Positions 6,283-13,265 of a DNA stretch of 13,265 bases are shown piece after piece. The stretch's first letter is position 1. Each line of letters opens with the position of its first letter. The position numbers were made by a program, and so were the translations under genes. Under the pieces are notes generated by a model. That model did no database searches. It was not told the DNA's origin and saw only the letters and a program-made list of their open reading frames with translations. Source of the stretch: Promethearchaeota archaeon (GTDB lineage Archaea > Asgardarchaeota > Lokiarchaeia > Sigynarchaeales > SOKP01); assembly GCA_019057975.1 (NCBI GenBank), contig JAHLWJ010000114.1:1-13265 (forward strand), read 5' to 3'.

Positions 6283-7545
6283 CTAGTTTAGTTTTAAAAT
6301 ATTTTTATTATTTAATATCTTACTTATTTCGATCAGGAGGTTGATGAATTCACCCAGTTTTTTATTACCTGTAAAATATTCAGTTTTAAGATCATCCCTA
6401 TTCTTAAAGATTTCTATTAAATTTTTCATTAAAGGTATGATATTCGGGATTTCCTTTATAAATTCCTCATAACTTAAAAATTCTAGGCGGTTGGGTATTA
6501 TCTTTGAGCTTTCATCATCAATCTTTGAACTACTCAAAATATCTTGACGATCAACATGAGTTGCTGTACCTCCTACAAGTTTTAAGGATTTAAAAAACAT
6601 ATCATAAGTCAAAATGATATTATTACGGCTTCCTATTGCTTTAAAAAGAGCTACTCTCGTTCCTCTTTCAATGTCTGAACCAGAATATCCATGTGTTAGA
6701 CTTAACAATCCTTCCGCATCCTCATCCTGATTGAGTTCTTCTAATATTTTTTTTTCAGATTCTAGAATATTTCCTTCTAATTTAATTTCTAATTTATTTG
6801 ATACCGCATTAATTTCATTATATTCCTGATCTAGCTCCTTGTAGATATTATGATCAATTTTTATACCAGCACTTTCAATCCTTTTCATAAACGATTCCAT
6901 GATTTTTTTCCTTAATTTAAAATCTGGAAAATCAAATTGGAGATGAAACGTAAAACGTCGCCATATTGCAGAATCGAGTTGGTGTTGATGATTGGTTGCA
7001 CCAAAGATGGCTAATGGAATGTTTTTTTTAGTAATATCATCAATAGTTTGTAAAAAAGATATGACAGCTCGCTTAATTTCCCCAACTTCATGGATATTTG
7101 ATCTTTCAGACCCTACCGCATCAATTTCATCAAAAAATATTATAAATTTTCCATTTTTTTCAGCAATTTTTGCAGCATCAGTCACAGCTTGACTTAACTT
7201 TTTTATAGTTTCTCCCAGTAATGAAGAAATTAGTTTATGAGACTCTACTACACATAAAGGAATATTATATTCTCTAGCAAATGCTCTTGTTAAAGAAGTT
7301 TTTCCAGTACCGGGAGGACCATATAGAAGCATAGTAAAATTAGGTGCTAGTTTGGTGTTTTCCAATTTACTTCTGAATGATGGGAAATTATCTAATGCAT
7401 TAAAAAAATCTTCCATTCGTTCCTTTTGTTCTTTATTTCCAATAATATCTTCTATAGATTCTTTAATATTCCACCCGAAATACACAGCACCATATCTACC
7501 GAGTAGATCTTGAATTTCCTCATCACTATATTTATCTTCAGTCAT
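6283..7545 (-). CDS. AAA+ ATPase (classical FtsH/Cdc48-like AAA module)
   Basis: A single AAA module. Walker A is GPPGTGKT (76-83) and Walker B is FIIFFDEID (134-142). Sensor 1 is ATN (183-185). Arginine fingers are R196 and R197 in WRRF, and a sensor-2-like GYSGSDIE lies at 286-293. Before the module there are about 65 residues of unique N-terminus, and after it about 100 helical residues with no protease or nuclease signature. An insertion of about 50 charged residues (230-280) interrupts the region between the arginine fingers and sensor 2. It probably forms a hexameric remodeller acting on a protein of the same cluster. It sits between the 397-aa and 155-aa genes, 52 bp after the former, with a GGGTGGAT ribosome-binding site. 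AAA+ ATPases are frequent in multi-gene defence systems; which partner it drives is not shown. Confidence 0.88.
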   Translation of the reverse strand: MTEDKYSDEEIQDLLGRYGAVYFGWNIKESIEDIIGNKEQKERMEDFFNALDNFPSFRSKLENTKLAPNFTMLLYGPPGTGKTSLTRAFAREYNIPLCVVESHKLISSLLGETIKKLSQAVTDAAKIAEKNGKFIIFFDEIDAVGSERSNIHEVGEIKRAVISFLQTIDDITKKNIPLAIFGATNHQHQLDSAIWRRFTFHLQFDFPDFKLRKKIMESFMKRIESAGIKIDHNIYKELDQEYNEINAVSNKLEIKLEGNILESEKKILEELNQDEDAEGLLSLTHGYSGSDIERGTRVALFKAIGSRNNIILTYDMFFKSLKLVGGTATHVDRQDILSSSKIDDESSKIIPNRLEFLSYEEFIKEIPNIIPLMKNLIEIFKNRDDLKTEYFTGNKKLGEFINLLIEISKILNNKNILKLN

Positions 7546-7597
7546 TTTAAATCCACCCTATTTTTATTATTTGATTAATATCTCTTTTTATAATTAC

Positions 7598-8791
7598 TTA
7601 TATGTTTTCACAAAACAATGCTATTTCATTAATTAAATCTTTCAAATTATCAATTTGAGAGCCTATAAAATTAAAAATTTCTTTTCTATATTGAACACTA
7701 TCACGGATCTTCATTTTATCCATTCCTAAATAATTTGGAAAACATGACAATTTCATTAAATTTGGTAATATTTTTTCATTAGTTTGTAAATCTTTAAAAA
7801 TCCCATAGAAGATATTATCATCTGAAAGTTTCCATTTTAAAATACCCATATACATTAATAACGCAAAATTCATTGAGATCCAGTTTACCAATTCTTTTGA
7901 TAAAAATCCCCTTCTCATAGAAGCATTAGCTAAATAATATAATATGAGTGTTTCATTACTAAATTGAGGGATATATCTTATTTTACCATCCTTCCGAATA
8001 TCTTCTCTTAAGAAATTATTAGCTAACAAAATTTCAACAAATGATTCTTGTGGAGCTAAAAAAATCTCATCTATTATTCGCAGCCCGATTCTTTCAGCAA
8101 TATCTTTTACCGCTTCTACTTCAGCGTTAGCTATTGAGTCAATATATGGCTCAAATACTTCATTTATTAAAAGCATTGGAATCTCATAATTAGTTTTTTC
8201 AGGGAAATCTCCAAAATTGGGGTCCAAATTGTAAAGAGAAGTAATATTATTAATAATTTGATACACTTTTGGGGAAATACTGGGAATAATGAAATAATCC
8301 GGGTTTTTTAATTTATCTCGATAAAACGTATGCGTTAACAATATGTGCCTTTGACACTCATAATAGTCTTTGGATTTATCTAATAATTTCTTATAAATCG
8401 TTTGTAAATTGAATCCTCTTGGAAATACAATTTCTTCAATAAACTTAACTAATCGATATAGATATGTATTTTGGAAGTTTGTTTGATCAGGATTAGTAAT
8501 TTGCTGTAAAATTTTTAGAGCTTCAATGGATTCTTTTAAATGGTCTATAATAAAATCTTTTATCTCAATTGTTGAGGTTTTATTTCTAAATTTAATTATA
8601 AAATCCTTCATTATCTCATAAATATTAGATCTATACATTGCTGAAAATTCTGATGAAGCTCTGACTTTTCGAATGTTCCTTTTTTCCTCTTCTTCACGTA
8701 TTTTATCTAATATTTCTAACTCCGGATCTAAAAATAATTCGTGTTCTAGATCGATAATAATCCTACGAGTTTCTCTCAATATAGGTCTCAT
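7598..8791 (-). CDS. 397-aa protein of unknown family (possibly longer at the N-terminus)
   Basis: No family recognised. Mostly helical: a charged N-terminus (1-45), an acidic/hydrophobic helical core, and a winged-helix-like stretch NFLREDIRKDGKIRYIP (259-275). Next comes LILYYLANASMRRGFLSKEL (282-301) and then WISMNFALLMYMGIL (304-318). The last two blocks resemble NVFISLFLANLAINRKDLEK and ISAIFALILLLSF in the upstream 411-aa protein, so the two may be distant paralogues. The frame is open for 41 codons before the ATG, back to the stop codon of the 411-aa gene. A strong AGGAGGAGGT at 8892-8902 has no ATG, GTG or TTG behind it; an ATT at 8887 would give 429 aa. The annotated ATG at 8791 has no Shine-Dalgarno sequence. 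Function unknown; membership in the cluster is clear from orientation and spacing. Confidence 0.75.
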   Translation of the reverse strand: MRPILRETRRIIIDLEHELFLDPELEILDKIREEEEKRNIRKVRASSEFSAMYRSNIYEIMKDFIIKFRNKTSTIEIKDFIIDHLKESIEALKILQQITNPDQTNFQNTYLYRLVKFIEEIVFPRGFNLQTIYKKLLDKSKDYYECQRHILLTHTFYRDKLKNPDYFIIPSISPKVYQIINNITSLYNLDPNFGDFPEKTNYEIPMLLINEVFEPYIDSIANAEVEAVKDIAERIGLRIIDEIFLAPQESFVEILLANNFLREDIRKDGKIRYIPQFSNETLILYYLANASMRRGFLSKELVNWISMNFALLMYMGILKWKLSDDNIFYGIFKDLQTNEKILPNLMKLSCFPNYLGMDKMKIRDSVQYRKEIFNFIGSQIDNLKDLINEIALFCENI

Positions 8792-8891
8792 ATGGCTTAT
8801 AAAGGTCAGATATCTAGGTAAAATATCTGTCCACTTTTCCCTCCTTCTACCCGGCCTAATCCTTTCCGTAAATTTTTTACTACTAATTATT

Positions 8892-8902
8892 GACCTCCTC
8901 CT
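8892..8902 (-). promoter_or_regulatory. Strong Shine-Dalgarno sequence without a canonical start codon
   Basis: The minus strand reads AGGAGGAGGTC, a near-complete match to the archaeal 16S anti-Shine-Dalgarno, 13-23 bases after the TAA of the 411-aa gene. The in-frame codons that follow are TCA, ATA, ATT, AGT. The ATT at 8887 lies six bases after the last GGAGG and is the only plausible nearby, though non-canonical, start. The next ATG in frame is about 100 bases further on. Confidence 0.5.
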
Positions 8903-8914
8903 TCTCTTTAATTT

Positions 8915-10150
8915 TTATGTATCTTCATCACGATCAGTGCTTAAAGTTACCTGTGTGAATATATTAGCAATTTCTACAAAGATTGGTATTTCGACTCGAC
9001 ATAAATTCCCAAGGATCCACTTATTAACATCTTTTAAAAGAAATCTTATTTGATTATGAATTTTTTTATTTATATCGGTATCAATTATATTATTCAACCA
9101 ACGCCCCCCACCTAGCCTAAAAGCAACAATCTTTATTAGAGGTTCGAATAAGGATTCTAAAATCAGTCTCATCATCCATGATTTTGGAATTATACTCATG
9201 CTGTCATTATCAAAAGATGGGTCTTTTAATATTGGGTGATTGGCTCTTACATTAAGCTTAGGCATAAAGCTTAATAGGAGGATCAGGGCAAAAATAGCCG
9301 ATATACCATTAATAGTGTAGGAACCTCCTATTTTTTCGAGATCTTTTCGATTAATAGCTAAATTTGCTAAAAAAAGGCTAATAAACACATTTCTATCGAA
9401 TGCTTCTGAAACATGAGCATAAACTGAATCGTTTTTCCCGCCTTTTTTATTAATACTGATACCAAGCTCAATTTCCTTTTCATCCTCTTCTATTTCATTC
9501 CTATTTTCTTCATTATCAGTTTTATCGATGATTATATATTTTTCCTGCAAAATTGCCAGTATTTCTGGGGGAAATGTATAGAAAGTATAAACCTTTTCCT
9601 CGCTCCTTCTCACATCTTTCTCAACAATGAGTTCTTTTGAAACAAGTCCAAACATATTCACCAATTCTTCTAACTGTTTTATTATATAATGGTGAGGTTT
9701 ATTTGGATCTCCGAACATTGCCTTAAATTGGTGATCAACTATATGAAAATCATTTCTTTTAGCAAAGGCTTCTACAATTCTATCTATTATTGGTCCTTGA
9801 TTATAGGAGGCAATCGCTTTAGCTCTTGAAGTTACGAAACCATTTAATAATTCATTTATGATAAAATCTTGCTCATGAGTTCTGGATTTGAGGATTTTGC
9901 TAAAGGCCTCTGCTAAATCCAATGTGTTAGGAAAGAAAGTATTTTGAATCGTGTTATCTATTGCTCTTTTGAGAAGCTCTCCATCATTTCTAGGAAATTG
10001 AGTCCGTAGAACATCTAATCTAATTAATAGAGCATCTCTAGCTCCAGGAATATTTTCAACATTTTTGTTTTTTAATTCTACAATTGCTTTTTCTAATCCT
10101 TCAGAAAAAGCTTCCAATAATCCCTCCCATTTAGATTCTAGAACTGACAT
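8915..10150 (-). CDS. 411-aa protein of unknown family
   Basis: No family recognised. Residues 1-160 are predicted helical. A winged-helix-like segment follows at about 158-205 (GLVSKELIVEKDVRRSEEKV, then YTFYTFPPEILAIL). An acidic linker lies at 211-229 (NEENRNEIEEDEKEIE). A hydrophobic helical region at 254-298 includes ISAIFALILLLSF, which could be buried or membrane-associated. The last 90 residues include LFEPLIKIVAFRLGGGRW. Parts of 254-298 resemble the downstream 397-aa protein. The ATG follows the zinc-ribbon gene by 16 bp and lacks a Shine-Dalgarno sequence. The TAA stop is in the same frame as the downstream gene, with no other stop between them, so the pair may derive from, or still be expressed as, one long protein. 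Role unknown; a structural or regulatory subunit of the cluster is inferred from position. Confidence 0.78.
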   Translation of the reverse strand: MSVLESKWEGLLEAFSEGLEKAIVELKNKNVENIPGARDALLIRLDVLRTQFPRNDGELLKRAIDNTIQNTFFPNTLDLAEAFSKILKSRTHEQDFIINELLNGFVTSRAKAIASYNQGPIIDRIVEAFAKRNDFHIVDHQFKAMFGDPNKPHHYIIKQLEELVNMFGLVSKELIVEKDVRRSEEKVYTFYTFPPEILAILQEKYIIIDKTDNEENRNEIEEDEKEIELGISINKKGGKNDSVYAHVSEAFDRNVFISLFLANLAINRKDLEKIGGSYTINGISAIFALILLLSFMPKLNVRANHPILKDPSFDNDSMSIIPKSWMMRLILESLFEPLIKIVAFRLGGGRWLNNIIDTDINKKIHNQIRFLLKDVNKWILGNLCRVEIPIFVEIANIFTQVTLSTDRDEDT

Positions 10151-10166
10151 ATAAATTAACTATTTA

Positions 10167-11132
10167 TTATTTTTTTTCCCATTTTAAATCAATTGATACT
10201 TTTCTCAAGGCACTAATTAACGGCTTAATTAATTTTCTATCATTGATATTAGGAGAGGCTATTCCTCTCTGAGTTTTCCAACCCATTTGAGTGCCTTCTC
10301 CCATTTCTTTTTGTCCAAACTTTAAAATATTACTAAGATCTCGTACCCACCAATAAAATCTTAACCACTTTTTATTAGGGTTATCTTTTGAATAAATTAC
10401 TACTAACGCCTTCCATTCACCCATCAGCCATTTCACTGTGATCCCACTTACCGGTAAATAAAAGTTAATAGGAAAATTTTCGTGAAAACGCAGATCGAGA
10501 TCTGATGAAGCAACATTGAAAATTGGCTGGTTGTATCCTTCCAAGACAACAATTTCTCCACAATGTTGGCATTCATAATGAGATTTCATTTTATCCATTT
10601 TTTGTTGGCATTTTGGACACGTTCTATTCTCAATAATTCTATATTTGATGATTTCTAAATTTTTTTCTTTTTCTAAGTCCTGTTTTGTTTTAGGCTCTTT
10701 TTTTTCATATTTTCCTTCCCAACCCCAAAATTCATCAAAGGAATCCTCAAGTTTTTCTAAAGCAACAAGTAAATTATTAAGAACATCTTTATCATAGATT
10801 TTAAACATACCTGCATGCTGATAATTCTTCCACCAAGACAATCTAATATATTTCTCATTTTTTAGGTATGCGCTATGGCAAACTAATACAGCAAATAATC
10901 GATTTTCTGTTTTATTAATAATAATTCCTTTCTCACAAATTTCATATTGTTTATTTAAGCTGGCATTTTTATGAAAATATTCTCCACTTTGAAAAATTCC
11001 CTTTTCGATTTTTGATTTTTCCTTTGCTTCAGCATCTTTAACTTTCTGTTTAACTATTTTTTTACATTGAGGACATTGAAAGATTCCAGAAACAAGTGAT
11101 TCCATTTTTACATTACATGCAGGACATTCCAT
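10167..11132 (-). CDS. Protein with two tandem zinc-ribbon modules
   Basis: This 321-aa protein is an internal duplication. Module 1 has a zinc ribbon C3-x2-C6 and C20-x2-C23, then a domain ending in YIRLSWWKNYQHAGMFKIYD (95-114) and LNNLLVALEKL. Module 2 has C172-x2-C175 and C188-x2-C191, then a domain with WLRFYWWVRDLSNILKFGQK (256-275) and LIKPLISALRKV. The R-x-x-WW and L-x-x-ALxK positions coincide. A Lys/Glu-rich linker at 140-165 joins the halves. Such ribbons bind nucleic acid or mediate protein contacts; a two-module protein might hold DNA or join subunits. No enzymatic residues are recognised. It starts 5 bp after the 529-aa gene with an AAGGAG site eight bases before the ATG, so the two are translated together. 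The family as a whole is not one I know. Confidence 0.8.
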   Translation of the reverse strand: MECPACNVKMESLVSGIFQCPQCKKIVKQKVKDAEAKEKSKIEKGIFQSGEYFHKNASLNKQYEICEKGIIINKTENRLFAVLVCHSAYLKNEKYIRLSWWKNYQHAGMFKIYDKDVLNNLLVALEKLEDSFDEFWGWEGKYEKKEPKTKQDLEKEKNLEIIKYRIIENRTCPKCQQKMDKMKSHYECQHCGEIVVLEGYNQPIFNVASSDLDLRFHENFPINFYLPVSGITVKWLMGEWKALVVIYSKDNPNKKWLRFYWWVRDLSNILKFGQKEMGEGTQMGWKTQRGIASPNINDRKLIKPLISALRKVSIDLKWEKK

Positions 11133-11137
11133 TATAA

Positions 11138-12727
11138 CTACTCCTTATTATTTTTTGTAATTTGAATCATTCTCTTTTCTATCTCTTTAACTGAATTTCT
11201 TGCTCCTACTATTGTTTCTCTCATTTCATCTAAACTTTGCTGGGGAATTTCACCCTCAGAATTAGCTGATTGTATTTCTAATAATTGTTTATATAATCTT
11301 TCTAATTCATCTTTATAGTTGGATAATATTTGGAAATCTGCATTTGATAATCTTAATCTAATGACTTTTTCTGAGACTTTAAGCTTAATAAGAATTTCAG
11401 TAATTTCGAGTGTTTTATTTCTTATATTTTTAACTATATCTTCATTTCTTTCTAAAGATTTTTTAATTTTACTAATAACAGGTTTATTACTCATAATAGG
11501 ATTAAAAATCCTAATAAAGTTAACAGTTTTATCTTTAAATTCCTTACAATGTTGAATTAAGTCGTTAATGGTAGAATCAGCATCAATATCTTGATATTTA
11601 ATTTCAATTTTCTCATGAACGATATCAAAATCATCAGATGGTTTTGCATTAATCCTACTTTCTAAATCTAATACGGCTTTTTTTGCTCCCGAAGCGTTAT
11701 CTCTAATTTTTATTAAAGTTTCTTGAATTGCTTCAATTTCCATAGGGATCTTTTCAAGAAATCCGAGATATTCCTGATTTCCAGAGTATTTAGATTTAAT
11801 TTCTAATAACTGTTTATTTATTATCTCCATTTCATTTTTATAATTTGATAATATCTGAAAGTCTGAATTTGATAATGTTAGTGTAATATTCTTATCTAAC
11901 AATTTAATCTTGAGTGAAATTTCTATTATTTCGATTTTTTCTTCCTTTTTATTTATTTCTAAAGCCTTAGTAAGTTTTTTAATAATTTGGTCATTATTTA
12001 GAATTGGGTCAAAAATCATGACTATGTTGACAATTCTATCCTTAATTTCTTTGCATATTGCAAGTAGTCCATCAGAAGTAGGTTCAATTTTAATAGCTTG
12101 GTAAATATTACCAAATACATCTAGGATATCATAAAGATCATCAGACAAAATATAGTCATTATCTCCAACTTCATATATAAAGTGATGTACAATCCCACTC
12201 ACCTCACATCTTACTTGTTTTAGTTTAGTAAGACCTAATTCAAAATCTTTCTGAGGCAATGATTTAAATCTCTTTGAAATCATATGAAAAAGTGTATCTT
12301 TTGGTGTTAATATTGTATTTTTTTCAATAGTTATTGTATATTCTCCCATTTTTAAAATAAAATCACCATCTTTTTGATCATATTCTTTATGGCTTCTAAT
12401 ATTCTTAAATAACCCTAAATCTATTATTTTTTCAATAAATTCTTGATCCCAAAGCAATTCAACATTATTCTTATAAATATCATCCAACATTATTACTCTT
12501 TCATATCTATCTATTACATCCTTATATAAATTATTAAACAAGTCCTTTCTAATTATGTATAAATAGAGAATCGTGTATTTAGTATTTATATTGTTAAGGA
12601 TACTATTAATTAAGTTCCTATCATATTCTAAAGACAATTTATTATGTTCCATGCCTAAAATCCACTCAATTTTTTTTAAATTGCTAAAACATTTCAGTGA
12701 AAAAGAGTAGTTGGGATAAGTATTCAT
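11138..12727 (-). CDS. 529-aa helical protein with internal duplication, first gene of the cluster
   Basis: No family recognised. Residues 1-200 are a unique helical domain (for example LLWDQEFIEKIIDLGLF, 91-107). Two tandem modules of about 145 residues follow. Module 1 (about 215-357) contains CKEIKDRIVNIVMIFDPIL (225-243) and SNSDFQILSNYKNEMEIINK (286-305). Module 2 (about 388-520) contains CKEFKDKTVNFIRIFNPIM (394-412) and SNADFQILSNYKDELERLYK (461-480). Each ends in a QLLEI coiled coil and an alanine/glycine-bearing helix (ASGAKKAVLDLE, IVGARNSVKEIE). Long amphipathic helices suggest a rod-like scaffold or oligomerisation protein. No catalytic motif is visible. It heads the minus-strand cluster, divergent from the Elf1-like gene, with a weak TTAGGA before the ATG. 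Function unknown. Confidence 0.78.
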   Translation of the reverse strand: MNTYPNYSFSLKCFSNLKKIEWILGMEHNKLSLEYDRNLINSILNNINTKYTILYLYIIRKDLFNNLYKDVIDRYERVIMLDDIYKNNVELLWDQEFIEKIIDLGLFKNIRSHKEYDQKDGDFILKMGEYTITIEKNTILTPKDTLFHMISKRFKSLPQKDFELGLTKLKQVRCEVSGIVHHFIYEVGDNDYILSDDLYDILDVFGNIYQAIKIEPTSDGLLAICKEIKDRIVNIVMIFDPILNNDQIIKKLTKALEINKKEEKIEIIEISLKIKLLDKNITLTLSNSDFQILSNYKNEMEIINKQLLEIKSKYSGNQEYLGFLEKIPMEIEAIQETLIKIRDNASGAKKAVLDLESRINAKPSDDFDIVHEKIEIKYQDIDADSTINDLIQHCKEFKDKTVNFIRIFNPIMSNKPVISKIKKSLERNEDIVKNIRNKTLEITEILIKLKVSEKVIRLRLSNADFQILSNYKDELERLYKQLLEIQSANSEGEIPQQSLDEMRETIVGARNSVKEIEKRMIQITKNNKE

Positions 12728-12760
12728 TCCTAAAAAATTTTACTAATTCCTTCGAAATTT

Positions 12761-12770
12761 TTAACATAAA
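12761..12770 (-). promoter_or_regulatory. Candidate promoter of the minus-strand cluster
   Basis: The minus strand reads TTTATGTTAA, centred about 38 bp before the ATG of the first cluster gene. This would put transcription start about 12 bases before that ATG. The region between the two divergent genes is 123 bp and extremely AT-rich, so other placements are possible. No operator-like dyad was evident. Confidence 0.28.
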
Positions 12771-12818
12771 AGCAAAAATATTTTAGTTTTTCTTTTCTTT
12801 ATTCTAATTGAATATAGA

Positions 12819-12830
12819 TTTAATTATATT
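12819..12830 (+). promoter_or_regulatory. TATA box for the right Elf1-like gene
   Basis: TTTAATTATATT is centred about 26 bp upstream of the ATG at 12851, exactly the archaeal TATA-to-start-site distance. This implies a leaderless mRNA beginning at or near the ATG. No ribosome-binding site precedes the ATG, which agrees with that reading. Confidence 0.5.
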
Positions 12831-12850
12831 AAAATTTGGTAGAGATACTT

Positions 12851-13265
12851 ATGGGAAGAAGAAAACGTAAACAAGTTTCACCGAAACGAGTAAAAAGAGT
12901 ACCAAAAATTTTCACCTGTCCAGAATGCGGTGAAAAAAGCGTAAAAGTCACTGATATTAAGAAGAAAGGTGCTTTTGCCACTGTTAAATGCGGTAATTGT
13001 GGATTAAATAAAGAGGTATTAGTAAATTCAATTTCAGAACCGGTAGATGCATTTGGGGATTTTATAGATATATTCTACGCAGATCAAGAAATACAAAGAT
13101 TAGAAAGAAGAATAAAGAAATTAAAAGAAGATCATGAATGGGGCGAAATTTCGTTCGCTTACTCAATTTTGTCAGATCTTTGCAAAATAAAAGCAGCGCT
13201 ATTACTGGAAGAAGAAGATGTTAATTTAGATGAAGTTAACGATTGGAAAATAAAAAGTGAGGAAT
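12851..13265 (+). CDS. elf1: Elf1-type transcription elongation factor, 3'-truncated by window edge
   Basis: The N-terminus is a close match to Elf1: MGRRKRK and a basic stretch (1-18), then the zinc ribbon C23-x2-C26 and C47-x2-C50. These are followed by the diagnostic SISEPVDAFGDFIDIFYAD (60-78), compare SEPIDVYSEWID in eukaryotic Elf1. Elf1 contacts RNA polymerase near the DNA entry site and aids elongation. After about residue 80 there is a coiled extension (DQEIQRLERRIKKL), then helical YSILSDLCKIKAALLLEEED and NDWKIK, absent from minimal Elf1 proteins. The window shows 138 codons and the frame is still open. This is the intact paralogue of the frameshifted gene at 1138-1762. It is divergent from the minus-strand cluster and probably host chromosome flanking it. 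Confidence 0.85.
   Translation, partial: MGRRKRKQVSPKRVKRVPKIFTCPECGEKSVKVTDIKKKGAFATVKCGNCGLNKEVLVNSISEPVDAFGDFIDIFYADQEIQRLERRIKKLKEDHEWGEISFAYSILSDLCKIKAALLLEEEDVNLDEVNDWKIKSEE

Noticed and set aside
6992..7192. Plus-strand 66-aa open frame inside the AAA+ gene.
   Set aside because: It is antisense to the Walker B and sensor region, so it is a shadow of a strongly conserved gene.
8673..9053. Plus-strand 126-aa open frame across the junction of the two large unknown genes.
   Set aside because: It overlaps both genes antisense, and its serine/leucine-rich product is typical of antisense translation of Lys/Glu/Asn-rich genes.
11319..12104. Two plus-strand frames (78 and 64 aa) with hydrophobic products resembling membrane peptides.
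   Set aside because: They lie antisense to the duplicated modules of the 529-aa gene. Antisense reading of AT-rich coiled-coil genes routinely yields Ile/Leu-rich pseudo-membrane sequences, and the two arise at the repeated positions.
1..13265. CRISPR array, insertion-sequence ends or transposase.
   Set aside because: No regularly spaced direct repeats, no transposase-like protein and no terminal inverted repeats were seen at the cluster borders by eye.

Overview
The window is about 13.3 kb of very AT-rich archaeal DNA. Archaeal or Asgard/TACK affiliation is suggested by an almost textbook Elf1-type zinc-ribbon elongation factor at the right end, a HerA-type ATPase at the left end, an ArcS-type (archaeosine synthase) catalytic domain, an SMC-like ATPase resembling the archaea-specific SMC-related proteins, and TATA boxes placed for leaderless transcription. 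The phylum is an inference. No rRNA or other marker gene is present to fix it.

Layout. (1) Left flank, + strand: the C-terminal part of a HerA/FtsK-superfamily ATPase (3-1049), then an Elf1-like zinc-ribbon gene (1138-1485). Its C-terminal half continues in another frame (1454-1762) after an 11-A run, so this copy is frameshifted. (2) A short convergent intergenic region (1763-1927). (3) A long minus-strand gene cluster (1928-12727), nine genes read right to left: a 529-aa protein with an internal duplication; a 321-aa protein with two zinc ribbons; two proteins of 411 and 397 aa with no recognised family; an AAA+ ATPase; a 155-aa protein with no recognised family; a 45-aa small protein; a Rad50/SMC-like coiled-coil ATPase with a CxxC hook; a stand-alone ArcS-type lysine-transfer domain; and a tRNA-guanine-transglycosylase (TGT) paralogue. 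(4) Right flank, + strand: an intact Elf1-like gene (12851 to the window end), a paralogue of the frameshifted copy on the left. No gene-free stretch exceeds 300 bases.

How the genes may work together. Spacings of -14 to about 120 bp, one ATGA overlap and a single orientation argue for one operon or two nested ones. The two last genes form a biochemical pair. The TGT paralogue keeps the catalytic aspartates and the zinc site but lacks the usual RNA-binding PUA region. The ArcS-type domain carries the complete PC-x3-KPY-x2-S-x2-H motif. TGT paralogues of the DpdA type insert 7-deazaguanine bases into DNA in bacteria, phages and archaeal viruses. The pair could therefore place preQ0 in DNA and add lysine to it, a DNA version of the archaeosine pathway. 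The upstream genes (an AAA+ ATPase, an SMC-like ATPase, zinc ribbons and several unknown proteins) would then be a sensing or restriction module, making the cluster a candidate modification-based defence system. No nuclease is recognisable and no preQ0-synthesis gene is present, so this is a hypothesis. The cluster sits exactly between two Elf1 paralogues, which looks like an inserted island.
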